From: Lutjanus erythropterus
Lineage: Eukaryota; Chordata; Actinopteri; Lutjaniformes; Lutjanidae
Length of the DNA: 64,000 nucleotides
Assembly (NCBI GenBank): GCA_020091685.1
Contig: CM034599.1
Span: 33,023,920-33,087,919 of the forward strand
Direction: 5' to 3'
Of this stretch, positions 1-13,030 are shown one piece after another (position 1 is the first letter of the stretch; every line of letters starts with the position of its first letter). The position numbers and the translations under genes were made by a program. The notes beneath the pieces were generated by a model, which saw only the letters and a program-made list of their open reading frames with translations, did not search any database and was not told where the DNA came from.

Positions 1-680
1 TGCCTCACTCGTTCGGATGAAAAATGCATATAGGGCAGCTTTGGCAGGCCTTTAAGCTAGAAGAGAGATAGAGTCTAGACAGACGTGCATATCTGTGTTA
101 AGGCTATTTCTGGGTGCCACATAATATATACAGCAATATTTAGTGAATGATTTGGTTTAAAGTACCTAAACTTTATTATTAGTGCATTTCAGTTTTAACA
201 CCAACGGCCTGTGAGAACTAAAACACTGAACTTTGAACAGAATGTGAAACATTAGACTGAAACCACTGATACTGTTGGTGCTGTTATTGACACTAGTGAA
301 AAATATACATGATAATTTGATTTTGTCCCACTGAGAATCTAGTCTTCAAAAGCTTTCACTAATTCCTAAAAGTGCATTTTTGCAGCAATACAAAAGTTGC
401 ATAAGAATATTGGGCAGCAGCCCCATGGATCAAACCCACTCTGTCACCTGTATAGTGACAGACAATACATCTTTTTCACTGCAGTCATTTTGGAATAATA
501 CCATAAAAGGAAAGCACACAGATGTCACTAATGACATTAATTAATTAATGGCTGCATTCCATTCCATTTCCATGTGGGCTTGCTTGAATGGCTTCCTGAG
601 ACATTTGATTGGATCGTTAGTGTAATTAATTACACCTGTGCTTTGTCTGCTATGACAAGCCAAAATAAAGACTTTCTTTT

Positions 681-873
681 CTCAAAATAAGTCACTATTT
701 TGAGAAGGATTCCCATTATTTTGAGATACTAAGACATTTAGTGATTAGCAAGTCATTATTTTAAGAAACTTAGAAACTATTTTGAGATAGTAAGACACCA
801 TTTTGAGGTACTAAGTCATTGTTTTGAGATACTAACTCATTAGCTTTAGATAATAAGCCATTATTGTGAGAAT
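681..873. repeat. degenerate tandem repeat, unit about 22-30 bp
   Basis: Imperfect units of the form aagtcattattttgagata are repeated about seven times, with spacer variants such as attattttgagatactaag. The first unit sits in a perfect inverted repeat: tctcaaaata (680-689) and tattttgaga (696-705) around a 6-nt loop. No coding potential. Confidence 0.75.
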
Positions 874-1042
874 GTTTCTCATTACATTGACATGCACATG
901 CATCTTTTTATTGGTGCAAATGGGCTTCCATAGAAATGAACCCAACAAAAGATACACAGTAGGTCATATTTTTCATTTGATGCAGACGAACTCCAGAAAC
1001 AGGTGCAGCAGACAAGCATTCATTTTGTACCAGTCAGCTGTT

Positions 1043-1090
1043 GGACAGTGAAGGACACTGAAGGACAGTGAAGGACACTGAAGAACAGTG
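1043..1090. repeat. 10-bp tandem repeat (about 5 units)
   Basis: The unit aaggacagtg alternates with aaggacactg, and the last unit is aagaacagtg. The alternation suggests an earlier 20-bp unit. Confidence 0.85.
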
Positions 1091-4000
1091 ATGACTGTAC
1101 TGTACTGTTTTTAAATGTAATCATGAGCCTCTCATCTGGAGAATACAAATTGAGTCCATATTCTTACCTCTATTGTTTTCTGACTACTGTCACCTCATCT
1201 AACATATGAATTCGATGCTGCTTTATGAATTACTCGGATTGAAGTGTTACCATAGATACACCAACCAGTGTGGCACAAATCAAAGAATTTCAGTATGTGA
1301 TCTCAAACATGACCTTACAGTTTTTACCAAACGTCTTTCTTTTAAAAGCTTCTATTGAGGTTTTTGAAAGAATCTTTGTCTGTCGTCATATTTTATGAAA
1401 TCATTATCCTAACAAAATCCTCAATTTGAAGAAAGTGATGCATCAGAATAAATGGGTTGGTCTTTTATTTTACTAAATCAACTTTCTTTGATGAATCTAA
1501 CTTGTCAGTTTCATCAACCTACATGTATATTATGTAACAGAGGTGCCTGCCTTCCTTTGTGTGCAGCAAACAGGAGAGAAAGCTTTGTTTTCCACTGAAG
1601 TGAAAATGTTGCTTTTGAAAGGCTAAACATCAAAAAATATGGATTGAAGGGGGATCTTTTATCAGATGAATTTTAGAAATGATTACATCATTGTTCAATA
1701 AAGTTTGACTTTGGACTTGATAACACTTTAGAGTTTTTGAAAATGTTTGGATCATACAAATTGGAAACAGTCAATCTTCTACTATTCTGTATTCTGTATG
1801 TGTACTATTATCCTACAAATAGTATAATACTAATATTAGTGTAGTCTAATGTTTTTTATTTGCAACTGTGCAGAATCACTGTACAGTATTCAAATGTTGA
1901 ATAAGAATTTGAATGTCAGTGTTATGAATGAAGCTTCACAGTTTCAACATACAGAATATACAGTGTGTTCTTTGTGCTGCCATATTGTACACACACATAT
2001 AGGCTTACACTAAAGCTGGACTGCATGGCCTAAAATTATTATCCTGGTGTAATTTAAAGCATGGATGGTATCACAGTTTAAATTTCAATCCTAATTCTTC
2101 TTCAAGGGTAAAGCACTTGTATGACAACTGCATGAGAGCTTCTACTGCACTCTTAACTGTATTACTATTTCACATAGTAAAGAAATATTTCAAGAAAATT
2201 TAATGTGCAAAACTGGAATAATAAATAGAATAAAAATACAAAACCTTTACTCTAGTGTTTCAAGTATTAACACCACTTATAGCCACTGTCATCTGACATG
2301 ATTTGCAGATTACCAGCTCCTGCTGGTTGTCTGAGTTTTTAAACCTGAACCATGTCCATATGATGGAAGTTGCACCAACTCCTCCTCCTCTTTGTTGTGT
2401 GCACTGTAGTGAATTGTCACAAACAAGCTGTAACCAAAGCTGTCTGTTTAGCTTAGTTTGCCATGAATCTTCAAATTTGGCGAGTCTCTGTTATTATTGC
2501 TTCTTTTATCTGTGCTTTAAACATTTCGTTGTAACTTTGGGTTCTACCGCAGTATCACAGTATGGTCAAAATTCATACTGTAGGGCAAATTTAAACTAGG
2601 TTACTTTCTATAGCGTTTATACCTTCTTCCCCCTAGCCTACACTTGCAGATAGGTGCGACTCAAACTCATAGACATGGTCCATATAATGTTGTGGAATAA
2701 AGTGAAGCCATTTCCAAGAGGGGGAAACATACCTGAGGACCCCTACCACGATCCATGAGACCCCCTGCTGAGATCATCATTGGCCTATATAGCATGTATG
2801 TGTGTGTGTTAGCGTGCACAGAATATGTGCATGTTGCACATTTTGCCTCGCCCTTCCTACCTCATTTCCTTAACTGCTTTCTGTGGATCGACCTCAGTGG
2901 ACACACACGCACACACATAAATCTTCAGCAGTAACAGACAACAGAGTGAGTCCACTTACTGAGGCCTCCTCCTCCTCTTCCTCCACTCATGTCTCTCGCA
3001 TGTCCTTTCCTTTTTTTCTGTCTTCCTCCTTCTTTACCACTGCGAATGTGATGGATGGCATGAGGGGTAAGGAGGAGAAGGACAGGGGGGAGGGAGGAGG
3101 AGGAGAACGGTAATGGGCAGAACTAAGTTAATAGCCCTGCTAGAAGAGCAACATGCCTGCCAGTGGTGCTTGGAAAATTTAATTAGCCCCCAGTCCCATT
3201 CCCAGTCCTAGTCCCTTCAGCCCTCTCATGCAGGTATCAGAGAGAGGAGAGGGATGTAAGGGAAATGAAAAGGAGTAAACAGGAGGGTTAATACTCACAA
3301 CATGTCGCCTTAGCTCCCCATCTTGTCATTTTTCTTTGACAAATACACACACTGTTTTGATCTTAGCATTGTTGGGTTATGTCGAGCTCTGACAAATACA
3401 AGCTGCCTGTTTGTGGCAATTCATGATTGAAGAGGCAGATAATAATGTACATGTTGAGCTTGCCTTGCAGCTGGATTGATGTAAAGGAAAGGAATCAAAG
3501 GCAAACCACAGGTTTATGGGAAAGTTTGTTGCTACATATGTTAGAGATCACAAAGTTTTTCTCCATAAGCCTTTTCTATGCATTTTCTTCTTAAGGAAAT
3601 TGAGGCATAGCGTATGTATATATACATCTTTGCAGATATTTTTTAATTGAATGAGAATATATCACAATATATTTTACTTGTTTCTCACAGTTATTTCAGT
3701 AGATGCTGCTTTTTAGATGGTTTCATTCACGACCAACTCAACCAGACTGTTTACCCCCTTCAGAACTATTTTCAGCAGATAAACAACATTAATAAACCAG
3801 AAAGGAATAACATTTTTAGATCTTGAAAGCAGTTTGACTCAGTTATAGCAGGTCATGGTAAAGTCTTGGAATTTTATATTATGGCCTCACTGGGAATCCT
3901 GATTTTATTAGATAACAAACTGCGGAGAAAAGTGACACTTTAACTAAGATCATAATTCTGTGTTTGAACTTGGGCCTCATTTTACCACAGGGCATTAACA

Positions 4001-7000
4001 TCCAGTTTTAAGACTCATGAAAGGGATAGTTGTGATTTTTTGAAGTGGAGTGGTTTAAGATTACATCACCAAAGCAGCCATAAACATAAACACTTGCAGA
4101 TATCAAAGCTAAATATTTCTTCATCTTACTAGAAAGTACACTCATATTAATGGCATGCAGCCTGGATGGTATTATATGATGAAGAGGTGTGTTTGTTTGG
4201 GTTGAGTGTAGGTTGGTGTCAGACACGTTATACAAACGAAACCAAGGGAATAATTTTGGATGTTGGAGCAAGCAGGCAGATTCAGAAATAAGTAGCTATT
4301 AATGAGGAGAATGTTGAAGCTGTAAATGAATATTTATCCTCAGCTACAGTTCAGTAGGGGACAGTGCACCGAATGACTTAATGATGTTGTAGTTTTATTT
4401 AACTTTCTCTCACTTCTCCCAAGGTTCTGTCCATATCAGGTTGTCAATAAGTCATTATGTACAACATGTGTTACTTGGGTAGATAATCAAGAGCACATTA
4501 CAGTTACATTATTGTTTAACAACCATGCCTCCAAACCTACATCACATCCAGTTAGACTTTCATCGTAATTTTTAAAATAATGACACAGCATATTTAATTG
4601 CTTTTATTTGTAAGAACAATACTCAGAACACACTTACAAATTATGCATTTAAGAGAGTGGCCACTAAATCACTATGGCCATTGTGCCTTAGCGGGCAAAT
4701 ATGAATGATTCTCTGAAAGTGATTTCCTGATCCTGGAAGCACTTGCTTCATTCTTAGGAAAACCCACAGCATGCACTCCTTTTGCGCCAGGAGTGCGTCT
4801 GCACCTGTGACCCTCAGCGGTCACAGACATGCTCCAAGGCCTCCAAGCGTGCAGCTCTGCAATTGGCTGCAGAACCCAGATAGAATGACGCATTGTTTCC
4901 AGTGTCGAGGTCAACGATGAGGCTCAGATGCTCCCAGGGGAATCTTTTTTTTTTATAAATTTGGTTACCTGCGTGATGTTTGACAGTTTTGTGTGTGTGT
5001 GAATTATTTAAAGTTACGGTAGACTGCTTCAGTGTTTTAATCTGTCAAAATGATGAACAGCCCTCTGATGTGTCTGTCATTGTTGAAACAACAATGGAGA
5101 ATATTGGATTAGCGTGACATCTGGTTACATCTACTATATTTGAAGGTATTTACTGACCATCAACAGCTACAGTAATGTTAGCTTAGCTACAGAGTTAACT
5201 TACCTTTAACTCTGAATAAAATCTGCTGATTCCTGACTGTGGGCTTAACTTTTCCTAATGTCAGCAAGCCAGCTAAGAGTAAACAACGTCTATGTAAGAG
5301 AAATTTAGAGTTAACCTCTTTTGGTAGAGGTTAGCTGGTTCCCCAAACTTTCATCACCTGCGCCAAGCTCGTATCCTTCAGCCGTCTGTCCTCTGATCCT
5401 ACGTTATGCTCCTAGCAAGAGAACAAACAAGAAGAGCAAAATGTCAAAGAAAAAGCTTACCCCAAAATCAATACATATTTTTCTTCTGGCCCATAGTGCT
5501 ACTGATCTATCTAGATGGTTTTAGTGTGAGCTGCAGACTTTTGGAGATATCGGCTGTAGAAAAGTATGCCTTCTCTTGAACATAATGGACCTAGATGGCA
5601 CTCAGCTTGAGGTGCTCAAAGCACCAAAAAAATACATTTAAAAAACTCAACAGCAGAAATCGTGACCTGGTTGCTCAAATAATCCACAGGCCTTGTTGTG
5701 AGCAGCTTCCTGTAGGAACTAGTTTCTATATAACAGAATGAAAGTAGTTTTCCAGGTTTCTGATCCTCCTCCTCCACATCCTCCCAAACAGTTTTTTTAT
5801 TTCAGGGATTTTCTTAAAAATATAGAGGATTGTCATTGTGGATCTGTTTCGTCACACAGGTGTAGACAGGATCCAGGCATATTTTCTTTGACCTCAGTTT
5901 GATCAGACATTCTTTTATTTTTAAGCAGCGTCAGTAGTTAAGAGGTGGTTCATCTCAAATGTCAAATTTTTGACTCCACAGTTTTATGTGTAGATTAATT
6001 GTATTAAGGGACCCCATTTATGACGGCTGACATTCCTTTCTAGGACACTAGACTAAACTAACTGTGATTCTTCATGTTCTGATTAAAAGATCTGAGTATA
6101 TTGATGATTTTGTCTAAAATCAGATATTGATGTTATCTAACAAATCGAACACACAGTCCAGGTTGTAAGACAGGTGTCCCACGTGTAAAAATCACAATTG
6201 CATGGTATCTGCCTCAGAGGAAGGACAGGGAGGACATCCCCAACACACCCACCTGTGACAAGCTGACAGAAGAGAGCAAATGGACTAAACGTGATATAGA
6301 GTCACTGGGCTGAAACAGTGGCAGGACGTGGAATGGAGGCCGTCACTTCCACAGCACTCTGTCATCTTAAATAACGTTGTGTACGTGGGCTGTGTGCCTG
6401 TCGTACTTGACGGATCACAGCCGCGGCGACGACATGTCTTTTCCTCCCCTCTGGCGTATGTGATCAGAGTTTCAGCTGACGGTCTGAGCACTGCAATATT
6501 GGAGATGATGGTTGACAGAGAAAGTTTGCATGGATGGATGGAACTTTTTGCATCAAGGTGTAGGTATCTTTACGTCAAACCACTGAGGTGCATATGATTG
6601 TTTTTTTTTTTTGTGCTAGCCAAGACAAGTGAGATAGATGCTGGCATATTTCATGTTTATATAAAGAAACACATTTGCAGCCATGTAGGATACGAGCTGT
6701 TGAACCTGTTTTATGATGATGTGGAAACAATAACGCTCAACGTGAACAGTGTAAATTAGAGGCATCACACATCATTAATCTCATAGCAGGCTGTACACAA
6801 AGGCTTTTACATCAGGTTCTTGAATGTTAAACCTGATACCGTGCAAATGAATGAAGATTTATTTTATGGATTATTAATGTCCTCTTTGTTTATTCTTCCT
6901 CAGCAATAAATTTGTGGCACATTGCAGAGCTCATAAATTAGTTCCCAAGTAGTAAATATTTCCCCAAGTTTTCTCTATTCGCTGCTCGTCTTCCTTTAGC

Positions 7001-8000
7001 TCACATTGCTCCTTGTGTGCCGACTGCATGTTAAATGTTGCTTGTCACAAGTAAAACCGATGCTAGTGACACAACAGTGGAGGTAATCAAGCTGTCAGCC
7101 TGGCAGGCAGGCCTGGATGTTCGCTGGTTGTCATCATACTGGAGTGCACACACCACAAGAGCACATTTGTTAATGTGATTCATGCCTGGATGCTGATACT
7201 TCCTCTCTCTCATCCTCTCATTCATGTGGTTGAAACAGATGACAAAACTGTCCCGGTAAAAAAAAAATGGAGTGGTGGAAAAGCATCAAAGACGGAGTGT
7301 ATGTTTTACTTAAAATAATACTATATGAGTGGTAAAAGTCAAATAAGAGTTTAAAAAAGCAATCACAACGATGACAATTATATAGATATAAAAAACCAAA
7401 CAACAGAATAAATGTTTTTAATATAACTTCCTTACTCTGTCTACTTTTCTCATTGGGATTTTCACTCTGTGTTGAATCATTAGCAATAAAACCATAACTC
7501 TCATTAGTGTAGAATTGGCTCTCTTGCGCCTGCATACATGCAAATATGTTTAAACATGTGTGCTAATACTGTGCTACACTTACACACAAAAATTTTAATG
7601 ATGTCTTTGACTGCTACCAGAATAACTTCATGAGTTAGGCATATGTGAACCATTGTCAGTTCTCTGTGAGAGAGTAGAAAAACATATAAACAAGTTAGAA
7701 ATGGGACCATTGAATTGCAAATTGCATTTGCTTGTGCAAAAAGAGGTCTGTGTATGTGTGTGTTTGACTGAACAAACTTCCATTCAGTGGGGAGAGATGT
7801 CGTCAGTAATGGTTTCAGGGTCTTCTTTATTATTTTCAGCCAATAGCACTTAAATATGGAAGGTCACTCAGTAGACTGCAGATCTCCATCAGCCAACCCA
7901 AAAAGAATATTTGAGTGTAACCCCTTTGAAACTTCCAAATGTTACTGTAATTTAAGTATATATTTTTCTCAGTATCTTTAACAGATTACAAGTACATTTC

Positions 8001-8363
8001 GAGCTGCAATGATTAATCAATGAATTGATTATTAATAGATTATCATATTAGTTGTCAACTATCATTAAAATCAGTTTATCAGTTTGACAAATTTTGTTTG
8101 AGAAAAAAAGTCAAAAGTCCCTGATTCCAGCTTTTTAAATGTGAATATTTTCTGGTTCCTTTACTCCTCTATGATAGTCAACTGAACATCTTTGGATTGT
8201 GGACAAAACAAGACACTTGAGGACATCATCTTGGGCTTTGGGGAACACTACTTGACATTTTTCACCATTTTCTGACATTTTATGGACCAAGCAACTAATC
8301 AGTTAATTGAGAAAATAATCAACTGATAAAGCAATGATGAAAATAATCATTACTTGCAGCCCT
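8001..8363. mobile_element. MITE-like element, family A, near-complete copy
   Basis: It starts gagctgcaatgattaatc and ends ttgcagccct, so the two ends are imperfect inverted repeats. The interior has the blocks seen in the other copies: gtggacaaaacaagacactt, gacatttttcaccattttct and attttatggaccaagcaac, followed by multiple attaatc words. No reading frame of transposase size is present, so it would be non-autonomous. Copies of this kind are very common in fish introns. I do not assign a formal family name. Confidence 0.75.
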
Positions 8364-8457
8364 GATTACATTTATTATGTAATTTTATTGCCTGTAACTA
8401 GTTACATGTAAGTACATACACTTCAGCGCTGCTAATATCCTATTAGACATTTGTGTG

Positions 8458-8650
8458 AAATTGTCTCCTTTTTTTTGTGTGAAATATTGAGTTATGGTCA
8501 AAAATGTCTTTTGTGAGGTCACACTGATCTTGACCTTTTATGGCCATCTAAGCACTTCATCCTGGAGTCCATGTGGCTGTTTGTACCAAAGTTGGAGAAA
8601 ATCCCTCTAAGCGAGATATCATGTTCACAAGAAAAGGGGCAGACATGTTC
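8458..8650 (-). repeat. dispersed repeat family B, reverse copy
   Basis: Reading the - strand gives gaacatgatatctcgcttag, then tttggtacaaacagccacat and ggtcaagatcagtgtgacct. This order matches the + strand copies at 10711-11515 and 22411-22815. It is non-coding. Confidence 0.7.
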
Positions 8651-10710
8651 AGTCTTGATCCCAAGTGGTCATTTGTACCATGTGTGGGTTGCTGTGTTGC
8701 TGGGTCTTTTTGAGATATTCACATGTGGTCACATGGGATGGCCTGAAAACATACTGCCAGTGTGGATCCATAAAAAAAACGTTTTTCAAAAACTGTGAAT
8801 CACGGAGGTCTTTCAGCATTCAGTCGTAAAAGTGCGCCAAAGAAATTAGGCTGATCGGACCAGTGGTATGCGAGATTACCTGAGGACGAGTTCAAGGTCT
8901 GTTGATCTCACACACACGCACACAAAAACAGGATCCCCTCCAAGCTTACGCCTAGTGGAGATAATAATTTGCGGCACAAAAATCAAGGGGCACATGAAGG
9001 TGGAATAAACAATAGCCGGAACTACAATAAAACGCAAACAACACTGACCAACACCTGACTCAGCACCCACACACTGAATCAGACTCACCTAGGTTGAACT
9101 ATGTGCTGATCTGTGGGGATAACAATATGCAATAAAGGCAGAAAACAAGCATTTAAATTATACTGCTGTAATTTCTTCAATCGGGGCTGATGGAAGAACA
9201 TCCATATGTTTAAATAACATCTCAGCTTGTTTTTGTGCAAATTTAATGTACCGTGAAAGTGCTTGTTAAAAAAATCAATTCTGAATTTGTAGAGGTATGA
9301 AATTTACAGTAAACACATGAAGCACAAAATTAAACCAGCCTTCATTCAAGAATGTAATTACCTGAACACTGGTTTATTAGGGATGAGGGGACAATTTGCC
9401 CTGAAATTAGTTTGCCAGGTAATGTTTACTCTCAGGACATATTCTATTCCCAACAGGCCTTGTGAAGCAAGTATAGTTTGAGGTAAGCTGTGAAGATATT
9501 GATAGTAAGTGAGTAAAATTACAGCAGTTTGTCCACACTGTCCAAAATGTTAAATCTTCTGACTGCACTGAAGACTTCCAAAGGCCCATAAACATGATCT
9601 GTTAAGCAGATAGGATTACATAAAGTTGGCTTGAGGCTTTAGTGCGTGTTTAATATCCTGCATCACACTTGGGATTTATATGTGAATGTGTCCCAGAGCG
9701 GAGCCACACCTCAGCTTCCACATCTAATAGCTTCCCAGTAAGATACTGGTAGCCTGGTAGTCTCTGACGCACAGGAAGCCAGTCTAGTCACCAGCTCTAA
9801 CCACACAGAGAATGGATGTTCACTGTTTCCACTTGGTTAGATAATGCAGTTACTATAGAGATGTGACGGAGAGTGGATAAAGTGACAAAGGTCATGAGAC
9901 ATATTCAAACTTAAAATATCACAAGAATACAGTATGCGGATTAGTCTAATGAGTTTTCTCTCTTCAGTGTCTTGGCGAAGGAAAACCAGTTTTCTCCAGG
10001 CTCAACCACACCAGAAGGGCTGGATTTATTTTTAGCCGAGGGCCTGTCTGCAGAGACTTTTTTTTTTTCCTGTGTGCGGAGAGCATGATTTAACAGAGGA
10101 AATATTGACCATCTGGAAAATGTACAGAAAGATTTTAAAGAACAGGGCGAGGAAGTGTGACAGTTTCACTGCTCCGCTAATGGTCTGTTATTGTGGGGCA
10201 AGAGGGGATCACATATACAATCCAATACACCTATTTTTAGATCCAGCAGGACTTGACACTTTCAGAGGATGAATGAATAAATTCCCATAAATCCTCTAAA
10301 AAATTGTAGAAGAAAATATGCTCCTTATAACTTGAGAACTTGCCTGATAATCATCACATCTGCTGAGTATTCTTCAGTATCAAAGTAATGTTGTGATAGT
10401 TATCTGTACATCCATGGGTACACTGGCAACAGTTAACTGCTAACAACTATTTCTGCATACTTTTAATGGTGCTGATAGCATAGACTTTATGAACCCTTCT
10501 GTTTGACTAACAAATCACTCACTCTGAGATGGTCCAGATAAGTGTGTCAGCTAAATGCCTGAATTAAAAAGGAGAAAAGAAAAAGAGGGTGGTAAGACAG
10601 AGAGAATGCTGGGGGAGAGGTTACTAAAACCAGAAACTCAGGGCTGTAAAATATGGACTTCAGTGTTATCCCTCCATGTCAGTGACAGATGTGGCCAGAG
10701 ATCTGACCCG

Positions 10711-11515
10711 TTCTTGTGAATGTGATATTTTAAGAACACCTTGAGGAATTCCTTCAAATTTGACACAAACGTCCACTTGGACTCGAGGATGAACTGATGA
10801 GATTTTGGGGGTCAAAGGTCAAAATCACTGTAACACAAGAATTAAGACATTTTGCACAAAAAGAATAAAATGAGGTGAGGTGATGTCCAAAACGTCGACT
10901 TCACTGTGACCTCACAAGACACATTTTTTTGGGCATAACTCAAGACTTTATATGCTAATTATGAAGAAATTTCTCACAAATAGATAGAGGGGGGGATATT
11001 TTACGCCCAGAAGTGAAAAGTCAGCTTCATAACGTCATTAAGTTCTACAAAAACCCTTGAAGGTCTCTATCAGTCCTCTGTACTTCTCTGTAAAAATAGT
11101 CTCTAATCTTTCTCACTGGAAGTTATTCACTGGAAATTTACATGTCAGTTTACTGAGAACCTTTTATTTTCATTATCGATTACTCTGTCGATCATTTTCC
11201 CACTAGTCAATTATTTGTCTGGTCCACAAAACATCAAAATATGCAGAAAAATATCGATCTGATGATTGAATATTGCCAAAGCCCAAGCTGCATCCTCAAA
11301 TGTCTTGCTTTGGACATTTGAAAAGCTATTTAAACTGTTAATCGATTATCAAAATAGTTCAATTAACTGACTAATCTTTGGAGCTCTACTTAATACCTTT
11401 TATGAAATTCCTGAAAATCCTTTATATATATGTTTTATGGACAGACATAGATGTAAACTTCGACGTGAGTGGTTGATGGAGGCACACGATCACAAAGCGG
11501 TAATTCTAGTATTCT
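10711..11515 (+). repeat. dispersed repeat family B, interrupted copy
   Basis: The copy runs from ttcttgtgaatgtgatattt through acaaacgtccacttggactc and ggtcaaaggtcaaaatcact to gacagacatagatgtaaact and gcggtaattctag. The same blocks occur in order at 22411-22815. Here the repeat is interrupted by a family A element at about 11165-11388. Confidence 0.75.
11165..11388. mobile_element. MITE-like element, family A, nested copy
   Basis: It begins tattttcattatcgattact and ends taatctttggagctct. The core has gtccacaaaacatcaaaata and caaagcccaagctgcatcct. It lies inside a family B repeat whose second copy (22411-22815) lacks it. Confidence 0.75.
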
Positions 11516-12278
11516 TTTTGGTGCAGCATTTTCGTTCTCCTCAGGGCAGTGTCTGCCCGAGCTCCAGAGCTTCCTCCGCCTGACTGAAAACATATCTGAT
11601 GCTGACGCTTTAACACAGCGTTTTATTTTCTGGCCTTGGCTGCCTGGCTGCAGCTGCCAAAAAGGCCCTCCTCTTCTTTGTCTGCCTGCCTGCCTCTGTT
11701 TTGTGAACCCTCAGGATGCACATACCCGGCTCAATTTAGTTTACCTCTTTTGCTGAAGTATAAAATAGGCTGCCTGTTACGGAGATGTGCAGGTAAATAG
11801 AAAATGCTCTTTCTCCTGCTCGGATTGTTTGGGCGAGAAAGAAGAGGAGATGATGGATCTGTGTGCTGTTTGATCCTGTACACCCACAGCATCTGCAGAA
11901 TATGGATGCATTAAGTTCCATTTGATATATTATACCATTAATGATGCTGTATTTGTGGAGAAATGACATAAACTATCATAGGGTTAATGTAACCTCATTA
12001 TTTCTACAGCGGTATTATGATAATATTGTAGAAATAACACAGAGAGAGACCTGTAAACCCAGTATTGTTCACAACATAGTGGCAGTCAGCTCTGCCCTCA
12101 TGGAAAAATAATAAAACTATCATATTGATTATTTTATAAGGTGCAATATGGCCAGCTAATATCATGACTGGCTATAAAACAACAAGCAATTTTGTTTCAG
12201 ATGTGGTTTACTGCCAATCTAAATGTGGTTTTGATTGCAATATTAAAGTCTGCTACAGTATGTTTGGCTGCCGTACAG

Positions 12279-12655
12279 CTGTCGTTATATTGCATCACCT
12301 TCACTTTCTGCCTACATGTTTTATTTTCTGTCTTTTCAATCTTTTTGTCATTCATTTTCTCTTCACTCTTATTCCTGTACCACTGTCATTTTCTTTCATT
12401 TTCCACATTTATTTTATAATCTCTCATTCCTGTCCAAAACCACCCTCACTCTACCTATTTTAATTTCTCTTTCTCTGTATACTGTATATCTGTCCTCCTC
12501 GCCATTCCTTCCTCTTCATCCCTCCTCTTCTTATTCCTCTTAAATCCTCCCTATTTCTCACCATAATCCTCTTTCCAAATCACCTATTTCTTGCCCCGTA
12601 TCGCTATCCTCTTAATATGTCTTTAATTTCTCTTTTATTCTCCCTCTCCCTTCAG
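12279..12655 (+). promoter_or_regulatory. AG-free pyrimidine-rich 3' splice region
   Basis: From 12279 to the acceptor AG at 12654-12655 there is no AG dinucleotide, about 375 nt. Most of the stretch is C and T. It ends tctccctctcccttcag, a strong polypyrimidine tract and acceptor for the exon at 12656. The wide AG exclusion zone leaves the branch point position open. Confidence 0.7.
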
Positions 12656-12839
12656 GAACCCTGTGGAATTTATCGTCCTACGAACCTCTGAAGATGGTGA
12701 TCATCAACCACGGCCTTCAGACCATGACCAACGAGGTCATTATCCCCCACTCGGGGTGGGAGCACGAGCCAAACGAGGACTCAAAGCCCCGCGACGCAGA
12801 GTGGACCACCGTCTTCAAGAACACCTCTGGCTGCCTCAG
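12656..12839 (+). CDS. arvcf: arvcf internal exon A (Arm repeats)
   Basis: This 184-nt exon encodes part of the Arm-repeat domain of ARVCF, a p120-family catenin. Family members bind the juxtamembrane tail of classical cadherins at adherens junctions and also occur in the nucleus. After a split Gly codon (G|GA) it reads TLWNLSSYEPLKMVIINHG, then IIPHSGWEHEPNEDSKPRDA, then WTTVFKNTSGCLR. LWNLSS is an Arm helix motif. The insert between helices (PHSGW..EPNEDSKPRD..WT.VF.NTSGCLRN) is characteristic of the p120 subfamily. The acceptor is ttcag|GA and the donor is CTCAG|gtaggg. The exon starts in phase 1 and ends after two bases of an Arg codon, completed by the next exon. CTNND1 and PKP4 are close in this segment; the assignment to ARVCF rests mostly on the later exons. 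Confidence 0.93.
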
Positions 12840-13030
12840 GTAGGGTTACAAAAGAAGTGATCAAAAAGAATCAACCTGATGTATATTCATTAAACATAGT
12901 TTCTGAATTTAGTCATGGGTTTTTGAGAGATGTGTTACAGGTGGGGAAATTTGAGGAGTCAGATTTTCTGTGGTGGAATATCAGAAAATCTGAAATAAAT
13001 CATTTTAAAAGCGTTTGAGTCACATAAACT

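Larger units (their letters stand above)
1..12655 (+). other. arvcf: arvcf intron (5' part outside window)
   Basis: This is intron sequence leading to the first visible arvcf exon. I looked on both strands for the preceding Arm-repeat exon, which should encode something like GVPALVRLL and end in phase 1, and did not find it. The stretch is AT-rich. It contains a 22-bp-type satellite (681-873), a 10-bp tandem repeat (1043-1090), transposon-like copies (8001-8363, 11165-11388), dispersed repeats (8458-8650, 10711-11515) and a long pyrimidine tract before the exon. Other parts, for example 1100-4000 and 4300-7900, show nothing I can name. That the intron is continuous to the window start is inference. 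Confidence 0.7.

Noticed and set aside
4672-4914. 80-codon open frame (- strand), moderately GC-rich
   Set aside because: I considered a relic of a retrotransposon gag protein but could not find a zinc-finger pattern or any other domain.
11540-11760. GC-rich stretch with a possible acceptor at ctcag and a short reading frame
   Set aside because: Considered as the preceding arvcf exon, but the translation does not resemble an Arm repeat and the phase does not fit exon A.
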